Assembly (NCBI GenBank): GCA_009746045.1
Contig: RPFO01000390.1
Coordinates: 217,501 to 258,784, forward strand
Source of the DNA: Mesostigma viride
Taxonomy: Eukaryota; Streptophyta; Mesostigmatophyceae; Mesostigmatales; Mesostigmataceae
DNA: 41,284 bases
Direction: 5' to 3'
The position numbers and the translations under genes were made by a program. Shown one piece after another: positions 1-10,001 of the stretch. The notes under the pieces were generated by a model. That model was not told the DNA's origin, searched no databases, and was given only the letters and a program-made list of their open reading frames with translations. The stretch's first letter is position 1. Each line of letters starts with the position of its first letter.

Positions 1-535
1 TTCCTTCCTTCCTTCCTTCCTTCCTTCCTTCCTTCCTTTCCTTCCTTCCTTCCTTCCTTCCTTCCTTCCTTCCTTCCTTCCTTCCTTCCTTCCTTCCTTC
101 CTTCCTTCCTTCCTTCCTTCTTCCTTCCTTCCTTCCTTCCTTCCTTCCTTCCTTCCTTCCTCCTTCCTTCCTTCTTCCTTCCTTCCTTCCTTCCTTCCTT
201 CCTTCCTTCCTTCCTTCCTTCCTTCCTTCCTTCCTTTCCTTCCTTCCTTCTTCCTTCCTTCCTTCCTTCCTTCCTTCCTTCCTTCTTCCTTCCTTCCTTC
301 TTCCTTCCTTCTTCCTTCCTTCCTTCCTTCCTTCCTTCCTTCCTTCCTTCCTTCCTTCCTTCCTTCCTTCTCCTTCCTTCCTTCCTTCCTTCCTTCCTTC
401 CTTCTTCCTTCCTTCCCTTCCTTCCTTCTTCCTTCCTTCCTTCCCTTCCTTCCTTCCTTCCTTCTTCCTTCCTTCCTTCCCTTCCTTCCTTCCTTCCTTC
501 CTTCCTTCCTTCCTTCCTTCCTTCCTTCCTTCCTT
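1..535. repeat. (TTCC)n microsatellite array
   Basis: Nearly pure TTCC tetranucleotide repeat from the first base, with scattered one-base slips (TTC, TTTCC, TCC). It reaches the left edge, so its full length is unknown. The array is open in several frames, which creates meaningless Phe/Leu/Pro/Ser or Lys/Glu/Gly/Arg reading frames. It lies upstream of the first visible exon of the methyltransferase gene, so it is probably intronic. Confidence 0.97.
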
Positions 536-536
536 C

Positions 537-1089
537 ATACATTTCTTGTTTTTGGTCCATTGGAGTTCCTTCCACAAGAGAAACATTTATTTTACATTTT
601 TGTGTGCTAGGCTTTATACGGACAGCCTATACCACACCTTCAAACTCAGTGCACATCATTATCAAGTTGGTTATTGTAGCACCATGCTGGGGGCCCAGCA
701 TACTCGAACACAAGGTGTTGCCCCTCTTAGCAGCGTGGGTGGGTGGGTGGGAGCTGAAAAGAGGCCTCCCTACGTCCCCTACACCACTCTAAGTACTGAC
801 TATCATTCACATTGCGCCACGCAGGCCTGCCGGCTGGCGCAGGTACAAGGTGTACTGACTGCCAATCACAGTTGCGCCACGCCTGGCGGCTGGCGCAGGT
901 AACAAGGTCTAGTGACGTACGTTAGAAGCTACCTAGGCCTGCACTCCGGAACCACACTCAGCCTAGGCACAAAAAGGGCCGGCCGGTGCAGTACCCTCGT
1001 GACAAGCGCTAGTCTTACGCTACCTACGGCAGGTCGGTCCCCTTTGAGCCCGTCCACGCGTCATATATAAAATGAGCGAAGCTCAGCAA
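537..1089. repeat. Composite repeat unit, copy 1 (blocks A-B)
   Basis: Block A (about 537-727) and block B (about 754-1088) recur at 1090-1275 and 2313-2648 with few differences. In this copy A and B are joined by a short GTGG-rich linker at about 728-753. Block B ends with a TATA-like string and ATGAGCGAAGCTCAGCAA. No coding homology recognised. It may be a satellite-like unit or a non-autonomous mobile element; its ends are not the TG..CA of an LTR and I saw no terminal inverted repeat. Confidence 0.8.
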
Positions 1090-2649
1090 ATACATTTCTT
1101 GTTTTTGGTCCATTGGAGTTCCTTCCCACCAAGAGAAACATTTATTTTACATTTTTGTGTGCTAGGCTTTATACGGACAGCCTATACCACACCTTCAAAT
1201 CAGTGCACATCATTATCAAGTTGGTTATTGTAGCACCATGCTGGGGGCCCAGCATACTCGAACACAAGGTGTTGCCCCACACCTCCTTCTTGGCCACCAA
1301 GGCTGTCGCCAACCTTGGTGCCGATTTTCTTTCCGCCCATGGCCCCCTCCTGCACGCTGCCACGGCTGTACTGCCGCCCCCGTGTGGCCGCTACGGTTTC
1401 CCGGCGGACGCAGGGCGGCACCCATGTCGTTCCCCCCGTTAGGGGGGCGGTTTCCAGCGGCTGCTCATTAGGCCTTACGCCCCCGGACCGTCTCTCACAA
1501 GCCCAGGACCCATCACCAGCCCCACCCCGAGGCTGGGATTTCCGGCATTGAAACCTTTGTGGCGATAGGCCCTCTACCCTACCAAGGCCTTGGCTTGGAA
1601 ACTGCTTAGCCAAGGCCCTGACCAGGGCTTGTGTTGTTGTAGGAAATTTTTTATGGCATAGATATGCCCCCTGGCTGAACCGAACTCTTTATCGCTTTTC
1701 CTATAATGCATCATACAGGATAAAAACAAGGCGATAAAACAGCAAGAATTTCAGCCCCGCCAGGCGAACATTCTTTGCTGAAAAACTGGGCAATGATGAA
1801 GAGCGCGCTCCTCCCACCAAGATTCGCTCCAGCCCCGCATCCTCCCCGAAACTCCCGTCTGGCCACAGGCCGAAAGATCGGGTCCGCTGTCAGGCTCCTG
1901 GCAGTTATGGGCTACCTGGCACCCCGCGCTAGCCATCTCCACGTTTAAGGCAGATTCGCCTCCACCTGTGATTCTTTCCACCGTAGCCGCTGGCCCTGGC
2001 CTGTATGGCTCCTTCCCTGACGTTGTCCGACTAAAATCGCAGCTTCCCCAGTGTCAGGAAGCCGCTTGCCGCACCCAGGGGTAGAGGGGAATCGTCAGTG
2101 GGCCCAGCGCCGGAAATCACACCATTTTACTCAAAACGTAGAGCCCCCCACCCAACAACCATTACCGTGGCCTGTAACGGTGGGTGGCGAACATAAAGAA
2201 TTTTATTCCAGGCCTCTCCACGCCCGGAGAGGCCGATAGCATCGTCTTACATTCAGCGCAGCCGCCATAGCGGCCAGCGACCTTGCCAGCAAATGCTGGG
2301 ATCAAGTTGCGAAGCTGAAAAGAGGCCTCCCTACGTCCCCTACACCACTCTAAGTACTGACTATCATTCACATTGCGCCACGCAGGCCTGCCGGCTGGCG
2401 CAGGTACAAGGTGTACTGACTGCCAATCACAGTTGCGCCACGCCTGGCGGCTGGCGCAGGTAACAAGGTCTAGTGACGTACGTTAGAAGCTACCTAGGCC
2501 TGCACTCCGGAACCAACTCAGCCTAGGCACAAAAAGGGCCGGCCGGTGCAGTACCCTCGTGACAAGCGCTAGTCTTACGCTACCTACGGCAGGTCGGTCC
2601 CCTTTGAGCCCGTCCACGCGTCATATATAAAATGAGCGAAGCTCAGCAA
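1090..2649. repeat. Composite repeat unit, copy 2 (A-C-B) with about 1 kb extra middle block
   Basis: Block A' (1090-about 1275) follows copy 1 directly. It is then interrupted by block C (about 1276-2311), absent from copy 1, before block B' (2313-2648) resumes at the same GCTGAAAAGAGG junction. C is moderately GC-rich and has no recognisable protein or RNA. Either copy 1 lost C or copy 2 gained it. The C borders show no convincing target duplication, so internal deletion in copy 1 is the simpler reading. Confidence 0.75.
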
Positions 2650-3404
2650 TTCCTTCCTTCCTTTCCTTCCTTCCTTCCTTCCTTCCTTCCTTCCTTCCTT
2701 CTTCCTTCCTTCCTCCTTCCTTCTTCCTTCCTTCCTTCCTTTCCTTCCTTCCTTCTCCCTTCCTTCCTTCCTTCCTTCCTTCTTCCTTCCTTCCTCCTTC
2801 CTTCCTCCTTCCTTCCTTCCTTTCCTTCCTTCCTTCCTTCCTTCCTTCCTCCTTCCTTCCTTCCTTCCTTCCTTCCCTTCCTTCCTTCCTTCCCTTCGTT
2901 CCTCCTTCCTTCCTTCCTTCCTTCCTTCCTTCCTTCCTTCCTTCCTTCCTTCCTTCCTCTTCTTTTCCTTCCTTCCTTCCTTCCTTCCTTTCCTTCCTCC
3001 TTCCTTCCTTCCTTCCTTCCTTCCTTTCCTTCCTTCCTTCCTTCCTTCCTTCCTTCCTTCCTTCTTCCTTCTTCCTCCTTCCTTCCTTCCTTCCTTCCTT
3101 CCTTCCTTCTCCTTCCTTCCTTCTTCCTTCCTTCCTTCCTTCCTTCCTTCCCTTCCTTCCTTCCTTCCTTCTTCCTTCTTCCTCCTTCCTTCCTTCTTCC
3201 TCCTTCCTTCCTTCCTTCCTCTTCCTTCCTTCCTTCCTTTCCTTCCTTCTTCCTTCCTTCCTTCCTTCCTTCCTCCTTCCTTCCTTCCTTCCTTCCTTCC
3301 TTCCTTCCTTCCTTCCTTCTTCCTTCCTTCCTTCCTTCCTTCCTTCTTCTTCCTTCCTTCCTTCCTTCCTTCCTTCCTTCCTTCCTTCCTTCCTTCCTTC
3401 CTTC
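2650..3404. repeat. (TTCC)n microsatellite array, second copy
   Basis: Interrupted TTCC repeat with frequent TTC/TCC slips, directly abutting the end of block B' just as the first array abuts block A. The two arrays bracket the duplicated composite units, so (TTCC)n may be part of the repeating unit. It ends about 115 bases before the 3' splice site of the first visible methyltransferase exon. Confidence 0.97.
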
Positions 3405-3518
3405 ACTTTCTACAATGTCTTTCTCAAATATTCACCGTCGTGCATCTTTCTTCTTAATTTTCAATTCATTACCCCGCCCCCTTCTTTTCCCCTTTCACCG
3501 CCCCAACGCCCACCCCAG

Positions 3519-3927
3519 CCAACCGAATTCTGCGACGCATCCTCCCGCGGGGGACTCGCCGCGTTCCAAGAGTCCAAGGCCAGCATCGACGCCCATTGCG
3601 AGTCCCTGTCCAACGTGCGCGCTGCTATCGCGCTCGATGCGGCCGCGCCCCGATGGCCAGTGGAGGGGGGTACTCCAGATTCTACCAAGGAGGACACTTC
3701 TAGGGCTGCTGCCGTCGCGAGGAATGATGCCCATGGGGTACTCTCGGAGGATGCTTCCACTAGTACAAACACCGGAGACGCTGGTATCAGGGAAGAAGAG
3801 GCGGGGGGGGGCGGCGAAGGTGACAGTGGCAAGAGCAAGGGCGTGCTGCTTGCTCCCTTTGACTTGGTCTATTCCGCGAACATGTGCCACATCAGCCCAT
3901 TCCCGGCCACAGAGGGCCTCATGAGAG
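3519..3927 (+). CDS. METTL26: METTL26-like exon (first visible)
   Basis: The 3' splice site is ...CACCCCAG after a pyrimidine-rich stretch. The exon opens at CCA (phase 0) and ends ATG AGA G with donor GTGGGT at 3928, leaving one base of a split Gly codon. It encodes the middle of the DUF938 fold and the long acidic insert. A 28-base stretch covering the donor (3922-3949) recurs at 3972-3999 with one mismatch. Confidence 0.85.
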
Positions 3928-6147
3928 GTGGGTTGCGGGCTCCTCGGGAGAGATGGTTTGTGGGCCACTAGTGAGAGGTGGGTTGCGGGCGCCTCGGGAA
4001 GGGAGGGGGGGCGCGTAGGGGGGTTGGAGTAGGGATGAGGGCCCCGGAGGGGGGGCGGAGGGTGGGTGGGTGGGGGCGGGGGCAGATGGGGAGGAATGGG
4101 GATGGTAGCTTCTTCTGGGGTGCGATCAAGTATAACTGGGAGGATGCCTAGCAGCTCATTTCAATTGCGTTAGACAGTCTCATTCGGGACGCGCATTGTC
4201 CTTCTCCCACAATCCGTCATGTGTCATCACACTGGACCTGGGACTGACATAGAACTTTGCTGGCAGCTACAGCTGGCGGTTGATTTGAATGTGGATTGTT
4301 TTGCTGGTGCCTGTGTCCTAGGTTGTTCCGTAGGGTTGTCGGGCTTTGTGGCCGAGCCTGACCCCCTCGCGGGAAAACCCCTCTGCAGTCTTTGTGGGCT
4401 TTGTAGCTCCCGCACATCCCATTTTGTAGGGCAAACATTTACGTGCACGTGGTTGCACAGGAGCAGTACCAGACATTTACTTATGTATATTCCTTGAGAA
4501 TGATGAATGACGGAAATGAGATCGGCATGCAACATAGCTTATGTATAGATGTGTTTCGAAGGGCAGCCCAGTGGTGATGTTTCTGACAACGGGGTTCCTG
4601 GTACCGGGCTCTGGTTGCCACATGACAGCGCCATGGGCTGCGGATATGCATGAGGTCATGCTCGTTATCCTCCTTCGGCCCCACTGCCTCATCACCAAGC
4701 GCCGCCAGCTGCAATCTGGTTTCTCAGGGCCTTACTCAACCACCCCCTGCTGCCCAAACCACTGGGCCTCGCGCCTTACCCAACCCTTCTTTGTAAGGGA
4801 TCTTGTAATGGATCTATGCTCTCATATAGACTATATATTCGTTCCCTCTGATAACAATGTCTGTAATGACAATAATCATGTAGTATATATAAATAAATTG
4901 ATGTATTATATATGTATTCTAATAATTTATGAACATATTCGAATAATTTATCAATATGTTCTAATAATATATGTATTTATGAGTTATATATGTGTTAAAT
5001 ATTATAAGTAGTTACATCAGAGTGAAGGCACCCAAACATAACCAAAGCCAACGTTAACAAGAGATACCACTACAAAATAACTACAAGCCGGCATGGGACA
5101 CTCCACACCGTGGAACGAATAAAACAGCCTAATAACCGTGCTGCGCCACAAAGTCAGCCCGCGTCCGGCAGAGCAAGATGTTAGCCATAGCCCGGGTAAG
5201 CGCTACCCTAAGGCGTTGGCGCCAGTACGACCGATTATGATATATATACGTATGTATCATTGAGTAAACCAAGAAACATGGGATGCTCCCATGCATGCAT
5301 CTCCGTGGGCGTGCATATTCGGTGTGCACATATTCATTCATTTGGATCATTTTGGCATGCGCGTTTCTGTGGGTCTGCCAGGGGCGGCGCGGGTGCTGCG
5401 CACGGGCGGCCACCTGCTGGTGTATGGCCCCTTCAAGGTCGGCGGTCAGCCCACCACGGACAGCAACGCCCAGTTCGATGCGAGCCTGCGCATGAGGGAC
5501 CCCTCGTGGGGCCTACGGGATGTGGAGGTGGTGCGTGCCGCTAGTTCCGGCTGCTAGAAACATTCCATGGTATATGGGAGTGGGGGTTGAGGACGGCGTT
5601 ATTTACATGCAGGACATGGGGGTGTTACGTGCCGGCTGCCAGTGCATCGTTCGCCTGATCAGCTGTATTGTGACATGAGATTGCTGGAGCGCAACAAGGC
5701 TGGTCGGTGGGGTCGGTGGGATGGCAGCTGCATTTTCTCTGTTTTCGTCGGAAAGCCGTCGTGTAATGCGGTCGTCTAGTGCTATGGAACAAACCTGGGG
5801 CGAACCGGGCACAAAGCAACTATTCCTGTGTAAACCTTGTGGGATGGCAATTTACCTAGGCTACCCCATTGACATAACATTATGGCTATTGTATTTAGAT
5901 GGCACGGCTTTTGGTGGCTTTAAAAGGCTCTAGGATGGCTATAGTACCTTGGGTGGTTGTATGTGCGCAGAGCTCCATAATGGTTTCAGGTTGTATGGGC
6001 CTCCTGAACATGTCAAAGTTTGCTACCTGCCCTTCTGTCCTTTGTTGGCAACAGGTCCAGAAGCTAGGCTTGGAGCGAGGGTTGCTACTCGTGGACATGG
6101 TCGACATGCCTGCCAATAACTTCACGCTGGTGTTCCAAAAGAGCTGA
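3519..6147 (+). CDS. METTL26: METTL26/DUF938 SAM-dependent methyltransferase, 3' part of gene (3 exons)
   Basis: Spliced exons 3519-3927, 5382-5530 and 6055-6147 join in phase to 651 nt, 216 residues plus TGA stop. The product matches the DUF938 (C16orf13/METTL26) family. It starts around the family's WQP-type region with PTEFCDASS, then LSNVRAAIALD, then the Rossmann-core string FDLVYSANMCHISPFPATEG. The hallmark strings RVLRTGGHLLVYGPF, NAQFDASLRMRDPSWGLRD and VDMPANN follow, close to a normal C-terminus (FTLVFQKS). The N-terminal part with the SAM-binding glycine motif is not in the window; it must lie left of position 1 or in an exon I missed. An insert of about 50 residues, acidic and Gly/Ser/Thr-rich, sits between RWPVEGG and FDLVYS and is absent from the animal and bacterial proteins I know. 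The substrate is unknown for the family. The reading is supported by phase agreement at both junctions and AG|GTGNGT-type donors. Confidence 0.88.
3928..5381 (+). other. METTL26: METTL26-like intron with G-rich and AT-rich stretches
   Basis: GT..AG intron of 1454 bp. It begins with a near-perfect second copy of its own 5' splice region, then a G-rich tract (about 4005-4110). It later has a strongly AT-rich tract with TATATA and TAATATAT strings (about 4870-5010). It ends ...GGGTCTGCCAG. No coding segment recognised. Confidence 0.75.
5382..5530 (+). CDS. METTL26: METTL26-like exon (second visible)
   Basis: Starts GG GCG GCG CGG, completing the split Gly, and encodes AARVLRTGGHLLVYGPF and DPSWGLRDVEV. 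It ends in phase 0 at GTG with donor GTGCGT. The invariant YGPF and DPSWGLRD blocks make this the most diagnostic exon. A weaker copy of the donor region lies at about 5609-5633. Confidence 0.9.
6055..6147 (+). CDS. METTL26: METTL26-like terminal exon
   Basis: The acceptor is ...GGCAACAG; the exon encodes VQKLGLERGLLLVDMVDMPANN and ends FTLVFQKS then TGA (6145-6147). Spacing between the RD of the previous exon and VDMPANN equals that of the human protein, supporting this junction. An 85-codon open frame starts at the overlapping ATG (6147) but looks like 3' UTR. Confidence 0.88.
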   Translation, partial: VQKLGLERGLLLVDMVDMPANNFTLVFQKS

Positions 6148-7429
6148 TGGAAGAATCGAAGACTCCTGCTAAGGACAAGCTCGCCAGGGAGCAAGGTGAC
6201 ATGGCCATGCGGCACATGTTGGACTCCTACTTGGAGGCCTATACTGAAATGTCGGTGCCACGTCAAGACATGTGTACATCCACCGTATCAAAGAGACAAC
6301 CAGCGCAGGCCAGAAATCGGGAGAATCCGGACCATGGTAGCTCGAGCCTGCCGTTATCTTTTCCGCGTTTTCGAGTCGTTCAGGATGATGAAGATGAATG
6401 GTGATGGAAATGTGTATCCTTGTGCATTGAAATTATGGCTGGCTTACGTGTGGAGCGACTAGATGACCTAGACGGTGGGGCCGGAAACAGCATGCTTGAT
6501 CAGGGCGTGTGTTTCTAGCCTAACTGGCCGGGAGTGTCTAGTGGTGAGCACCATTGCTGCGATCGCTCTCCCACCATTTACGAGGAAATACCCGCAAATG
6601 GAAAACCACTGAAAAGGTCTAGCTAGTCAGTCATCACGTTAGCCATGCCATGATTCCAAACGTCCAAGAACTGCACACGGTGCAAAGGCAAAAAGCCGGA
6701 GGACAGCACTTTCAAATGTGCGGCGGGAACCAAAAGCCCGCGGATGCCAGAAAACATCGTGTTGCGGCAGCGACGCGACGATGTGGACAACGAATCCAGT
6801 GCCAAGCTCGGAACGGCCGCAAAGGAGATCTGGCATCACAGGGTTCAGATGTGCGGAGATACTATGCGATCCAGCCGGTCCACGACCTGTTTGTAGAGCT
6901 TGTGCCAAGGGGCAGCACCGAACAGATGTGGGTGACGTTGCCACCGTATGTCAACTAGTGTGGAAGGACATGGGGTCATGGGGCCCTGTCAAGATTCTCA
7001 TGTTTTGAGACACAGGTACCTTCTAGGCTTGCTTGCATGTTTGAAACATCCTACTGGGCTTGCATGCACTGAATTTATGATTGGCGTGAGTAAATCTTTT
7101 ATGAAACTGATTATAAGACCATGGCATTCCATGAAACCACGGATCGACAACGGGCAGTTCATGCATGGTGCAGGACGTGAGTGAACATCCTACACATAAT
7201 GATCCTGTACATTGTAATGCGTGTATGAAATAGCCGAAAACTTACACAAACTAAGGCAATCACTTAGCAATTTCCAATTATGTTTATCCAACACCCGTGA
7301 CACATCCAACACCCATGGAAAGAAAGCATGCTTGCAGATAATTAAATTCAACGGAGAAGATTGAGACTTCAACCGGTGCCGGTGGACCACCCACGGCGGG
7401 CTCAACTGAAGCCGTACATATGAGCCGGG
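6148..7429. other. Methyltransferase 3' flank and intergenic DNA, no gene recognised
   Basis: About 1.3 kb with only short, unrelated reading frames on both strands. The proximal part should be the 3' UTR. I see no repeat, RNA gene or recognisable protein here. Confidence 0.6.
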
Positions 7430-7439
7430 TGTAGATCAT

Positions 7440-8327
7440 TAATTAATTAATTAATTAATTAGACCCGTGCTCCCGTTGGGGAGTCACGGAGCATTAACCC
7501 CGATGGATGGATGGATGGGTGCAAACAGTCCTACCGGTCTAATCTATCTACATCGGCTACATACTACATCTATCTAACAGCATTCTAACTACTACATCTA
7601 TCTATGCAGCCGCACGCTGCCCTAGGGGAGCTATCTGGCGTGCCTCCCACGGGATTGCACACGCGGGCGCTTCCCCACTGGGGGGGGCTCATTGTCCTCT
7701 ATGACCTGGGCCCACTTTGCCTTGTCCATCATTTTCTTCCAAATCACAGAGAGGCCTAGGCCCCCCATGTCCTCTACTAGCTGTTCTTTGAAGTTGCGGG
7801 CCGCTTGCGGCGTCTAACATCACTGGGCCCAGCCCACGTCAGGAGGTGCCGGCCAGGCTGGGCTGGTCGCAGTCCTGCGGGGGGGCCACGTGAGGTGTCT
7901 ACATGGTTGGTGCGAGCTAGGTGCCCTACTAGCTGCAGGCGTCGTTGCTTAATGGTGCTGGTGATATAGGGCATGCCCTGGTACAGGTCCTCATTGCGGA
8001 CATGAGCAGCATATCCTACTCTGAAAATAGAACGAAGCATGCTGGTGACCGCGCCGTCCAGCTTGCGGGCCAGGTCGGCGGTGAGGGTCCACGTCTCGGC
8101 CGGGCCATACGTGAGAACAGGAAGGACGAGGACCTTGAACAGGTCCTGTTTCTCGATCTTGCCCAGGGGCTTGCGCCACAGGGCCCGGTACTGGCGTAAA
8201 GCGTGCCAGGCGAGGGAGATGCGATGGTCCACATCGGTACCTCGCAGCTGGGGAGCAGGCTGCCTAGCAGCTTAACGCGGTCCCGATACAGGACTCGAGA
8301 GCCGTCTAGGAGATAGAGGGGCGGCGA
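7440..8327 (-). mobile_element. 5'-truncated non-LTR retrotransposon (LINE, family A)
   Basis: Minus-strand LINE remnant of 888 bp, flanked by a perfect 10-bp target-site duplication TGTAGATCAT (7430-7439 and 8328-8337). Read on the minus strand it carries the C-terminal end of the reverse-transcriptase ORF, a 3' UTR with tetranucleotide runs (TGGA, CTAT) and a stem-loop at 7470-7483. It ends in a (TTAA)n tail next to the left duplication. 5' truncation plus tail plus target duplication is classic target-primed reverse transcription. Its 3' UTR recurs at 9788-9979 in opposite orientation. Confidence 0.88.
7631..8317 (-). pseudogene. LINE ORF2 C-terminal fragment (post-RT region), frameshifted
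   Basis: The conserved C-terminal block of LINE ORF2 is visible: DVDHRISLAWHALRQYRALW, then LFKVLVLPVLTYG and ETWTL, RNEDLYQGMP and LQLVGHLARTNHVDT. This is the thumb/connector part after the polymerase core. The frame shifts near 8240 (upstream RVKLLGSLLP lies in another frame). It shifts again near 7800, where NFKEQLVEDMGGLGLSVIW and WAQVIEDNEP continue in a different frame to a TAG at 7631-7633. The catalytic YxDD region is missing through truncation. Confidence 0.85.
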
Positions 8328-8340
8328 TGTAGATCATCGA

Positions 8341-8400
8341 TATTAATTAATTAATTAATTAAACTCGTGCTCCCGTTGGGGAGTCACGGAGCACCGAAGT
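8341..8400 (-). mobile_element. 3' end of a second family-A LINE copy
   Basis: A second (TTAA)n tail followed by the same 3'-terminal motif as the element at 7440, including the stem-loop CTCCC-CAAC-GGGAG on the minus strand (8370-8383). The body continues rightwards for an uncertain distance (perhaps to about 8750) with no recognisable coding. I found no clear target duplication. Confidence 0.7.
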
Positions 8401-8955
8401 GCTTTTAATCCCTGTGTGTGCACTACAGGAGAAAGGGCAGAGACCCCCAGTCTCCTTCATGCCAAAGGCATGCCACAGCTGCAATCGGGCGCGGCTAGCT
8501 AAAAGGACAGGCTAACGATCCGGCAAACTGTGGGTGCAATAAGACCCATGTGAGCTTATCATAGCAAGGAGCGTGGGCAGGTAATCTGAACATAGCCAGG
8601 GCGTAGCATGGCTGTACTAGGACTAGGCTAAGGCTATGGCAGGTTGTGTACCGTGCGTTGGCGGCACGTGACTAGGTGTGTTGGCACAGCTAGGCAACAT
8701 TCTAGGCATGGCTGCCTATCATTGATATGAACTTTGAACGTATAAGTTTAGATCACTATAATCGGGCGGATGCATGCCTGGTTAAGCTTGAGGCGTCTAA
8801 GAGTTCTGCCTAACAATGGACGCTGTCCACAAGTGAGTCACCATTAGCTCTCGCCTCTGATGAAAGGTTTCCCACAAACTGAATTGGCGGCAAAATGTGC
8901 GGCTGGAGCTTTTATCGGACTCGGCCGGCTCAAACCGTCCGACCGTTAGATCTAT
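8401..8955. other. Unassigned sequence between LINE copies
   Basis: About 550 bp that probably includes the body of the second family-A element and the original insertion site of the next element. No open frame with recognisable homology on either strand. Confidence 0.5.
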
Positions 8956-9771
8956 TTTTTGAATTGAATTGGATTGAATTGAATTGAATTGAATTGAATT
9001 GAATTGAATTGAATTGAATTGAATTGAATTGAATTGAATTGAATTGAATTGAATTGAATTGAATTGAATTGAATTGAATTGAATTGAATCGAATTGAATT
9101 GAATTGAATTGAATTGAATTGAGTTGAATTGAATTGAATTGAGTTGAATTGAATTGAATTGAATTGAATTGAATTGAATTGAATTGAATTGAATTGAATT
9201 GAATTGAATTGAGTTGAATTGAATTGAATTGAATTGAATTGAATTGAATTGAATTGAATTGAATTGAATTGAATTGAATTGAATTGAATTGAATTGAATT
9301 GAATTGAATCGAATTGAATTGAATCGAATTGAATCGAATTGAATCGAATTGAATCGAATTGAATCGAATTGAATCGAATTGAATTGAATTGAATTGAATT
9401 GAATTGAATTGAATTGAATTGAATTGAATTGAATTGAATTGAATTGAATTGAATTGACTTGACTTGACTTGACTTGACTTGACTTGACTTGAATTGAATT
9501 GAATTGAATTGAATTGAATTGAATTGAATTGAATTGAATTGAATTGAATTGAATTGAATTGAATTGAATTGAATTGAATTGAATTGACTTGAATTGACTT
9601 GAATTGAATTGAATCGGAACACAACTCCGTTGGGAGTATATGTAGCACATATCCCTGAGAAGGGGTATATGGCTTTTGCTGGGGTAATTAATTAATTAAT
9701 ATGGCTCTGGGCTACGTACTTCGTGCAAAGGGTAGGGTGTAAACTACCCCTGCTCTGGGTGCACAAAGTAG
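8956..9771 (-). mobile_element. 5'-truncated LINE (family B) with giant pentanucleotide tail
   Basis: Minus-strand element. Reading from 9771 leftwards gives the family-B 3' UTR, with GTGCAC..AGAGCA, a CCATATnCCCC block and TGTGCTACATATACTCCC. Next come the hairpin ACTCC-CAAC-GGAGT (9624-9637) and the tail. The same 3' UTR is found on the + strand at about 11430-11600 and 28200-28365. A 7-bp candidate target duplication GATCTAT lies at 8949-8955 and 9772-9778. The tail is a pentanucleotide array of about 655 bp, far longer than in the other copies, where three or four units are seen. Confidence 0.75.
8961..9615. repeat. (GAATT)n pentanucleotide array (expanded LINE tail)
   Basis: About 130 units of GAATT on the + strand (AATTC on the LINE strand). 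There are ordered variant patches: isolated GAGTT, an alternating GAATC/GAATT block (about 9306-9375) and a run of GACTT (about 9465-9490). The run-on Ile/Gln/Phe/Asn/Ser frames on the minus strand are artefacts of a five-base unit without stops. Confidence 0.97.
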
Positions 9772-9787
9772 GATCTATCTATGTGCA

Positions 9788-9979
9788 GCGTGCGGCTGTC
9801 TAGATAGATGTTGTAGTTAGAATGCTGTTAGATAGATGTAGTATGTAGCCGATGTAGATAGATTAGACCGGTAGGACTGTTTGCACCCATCCATCCATCC
9901 ATCCATCCATCCATCGGGGTTAATGCTCCGTGACTCCCCAACGGGACTCAGGACGAGTCTAATTAATTAATTAATTAAT
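9788..9979 (+). mobile_element. Short 5'-truncated LINE copy (family A), + strand
   Basis: 192-bp copy of the same 3' UTR as the minus-strand element at 7440-7620, so the two form an inverted pair about 2.2 kb apart. It contains (ATCC)n, the GGTTAATGCTCCGTGACTCC block and a (TTAA)n tail. The flanks share TATGTGCA (9780-9787 and 9980-9987), a plausible 8-bp target duplication. The hairpin is degraded here (CTCCCCAACGGGAC). Confidence 0.8.
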
Positions 9980-10001
9980 TATGTGCAAGATCTATCTAGG
10001 T

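Noticed and set aside
2632-3924. Open frame of 430 codons entering the METTL26 exon
   Set aside because: The first part is translated (TTCC)n, and downstream it is in the wrong frame for the DUF938 product. The real coding frame starts after the acceptor at 3518.
6147-6404. 85-codon frame overlapping the METTL26 stop
   Set aside because: Ordinary codon use and no homology; position and TGATG overlap fit 3' UTR by chance.
8797-9650. Ile/Gln/Phe/Asn/Ser-rich proteins on the minus strand
   Set aside because: Translation of the (GAATT)n tail array in three frames; not protein genes.
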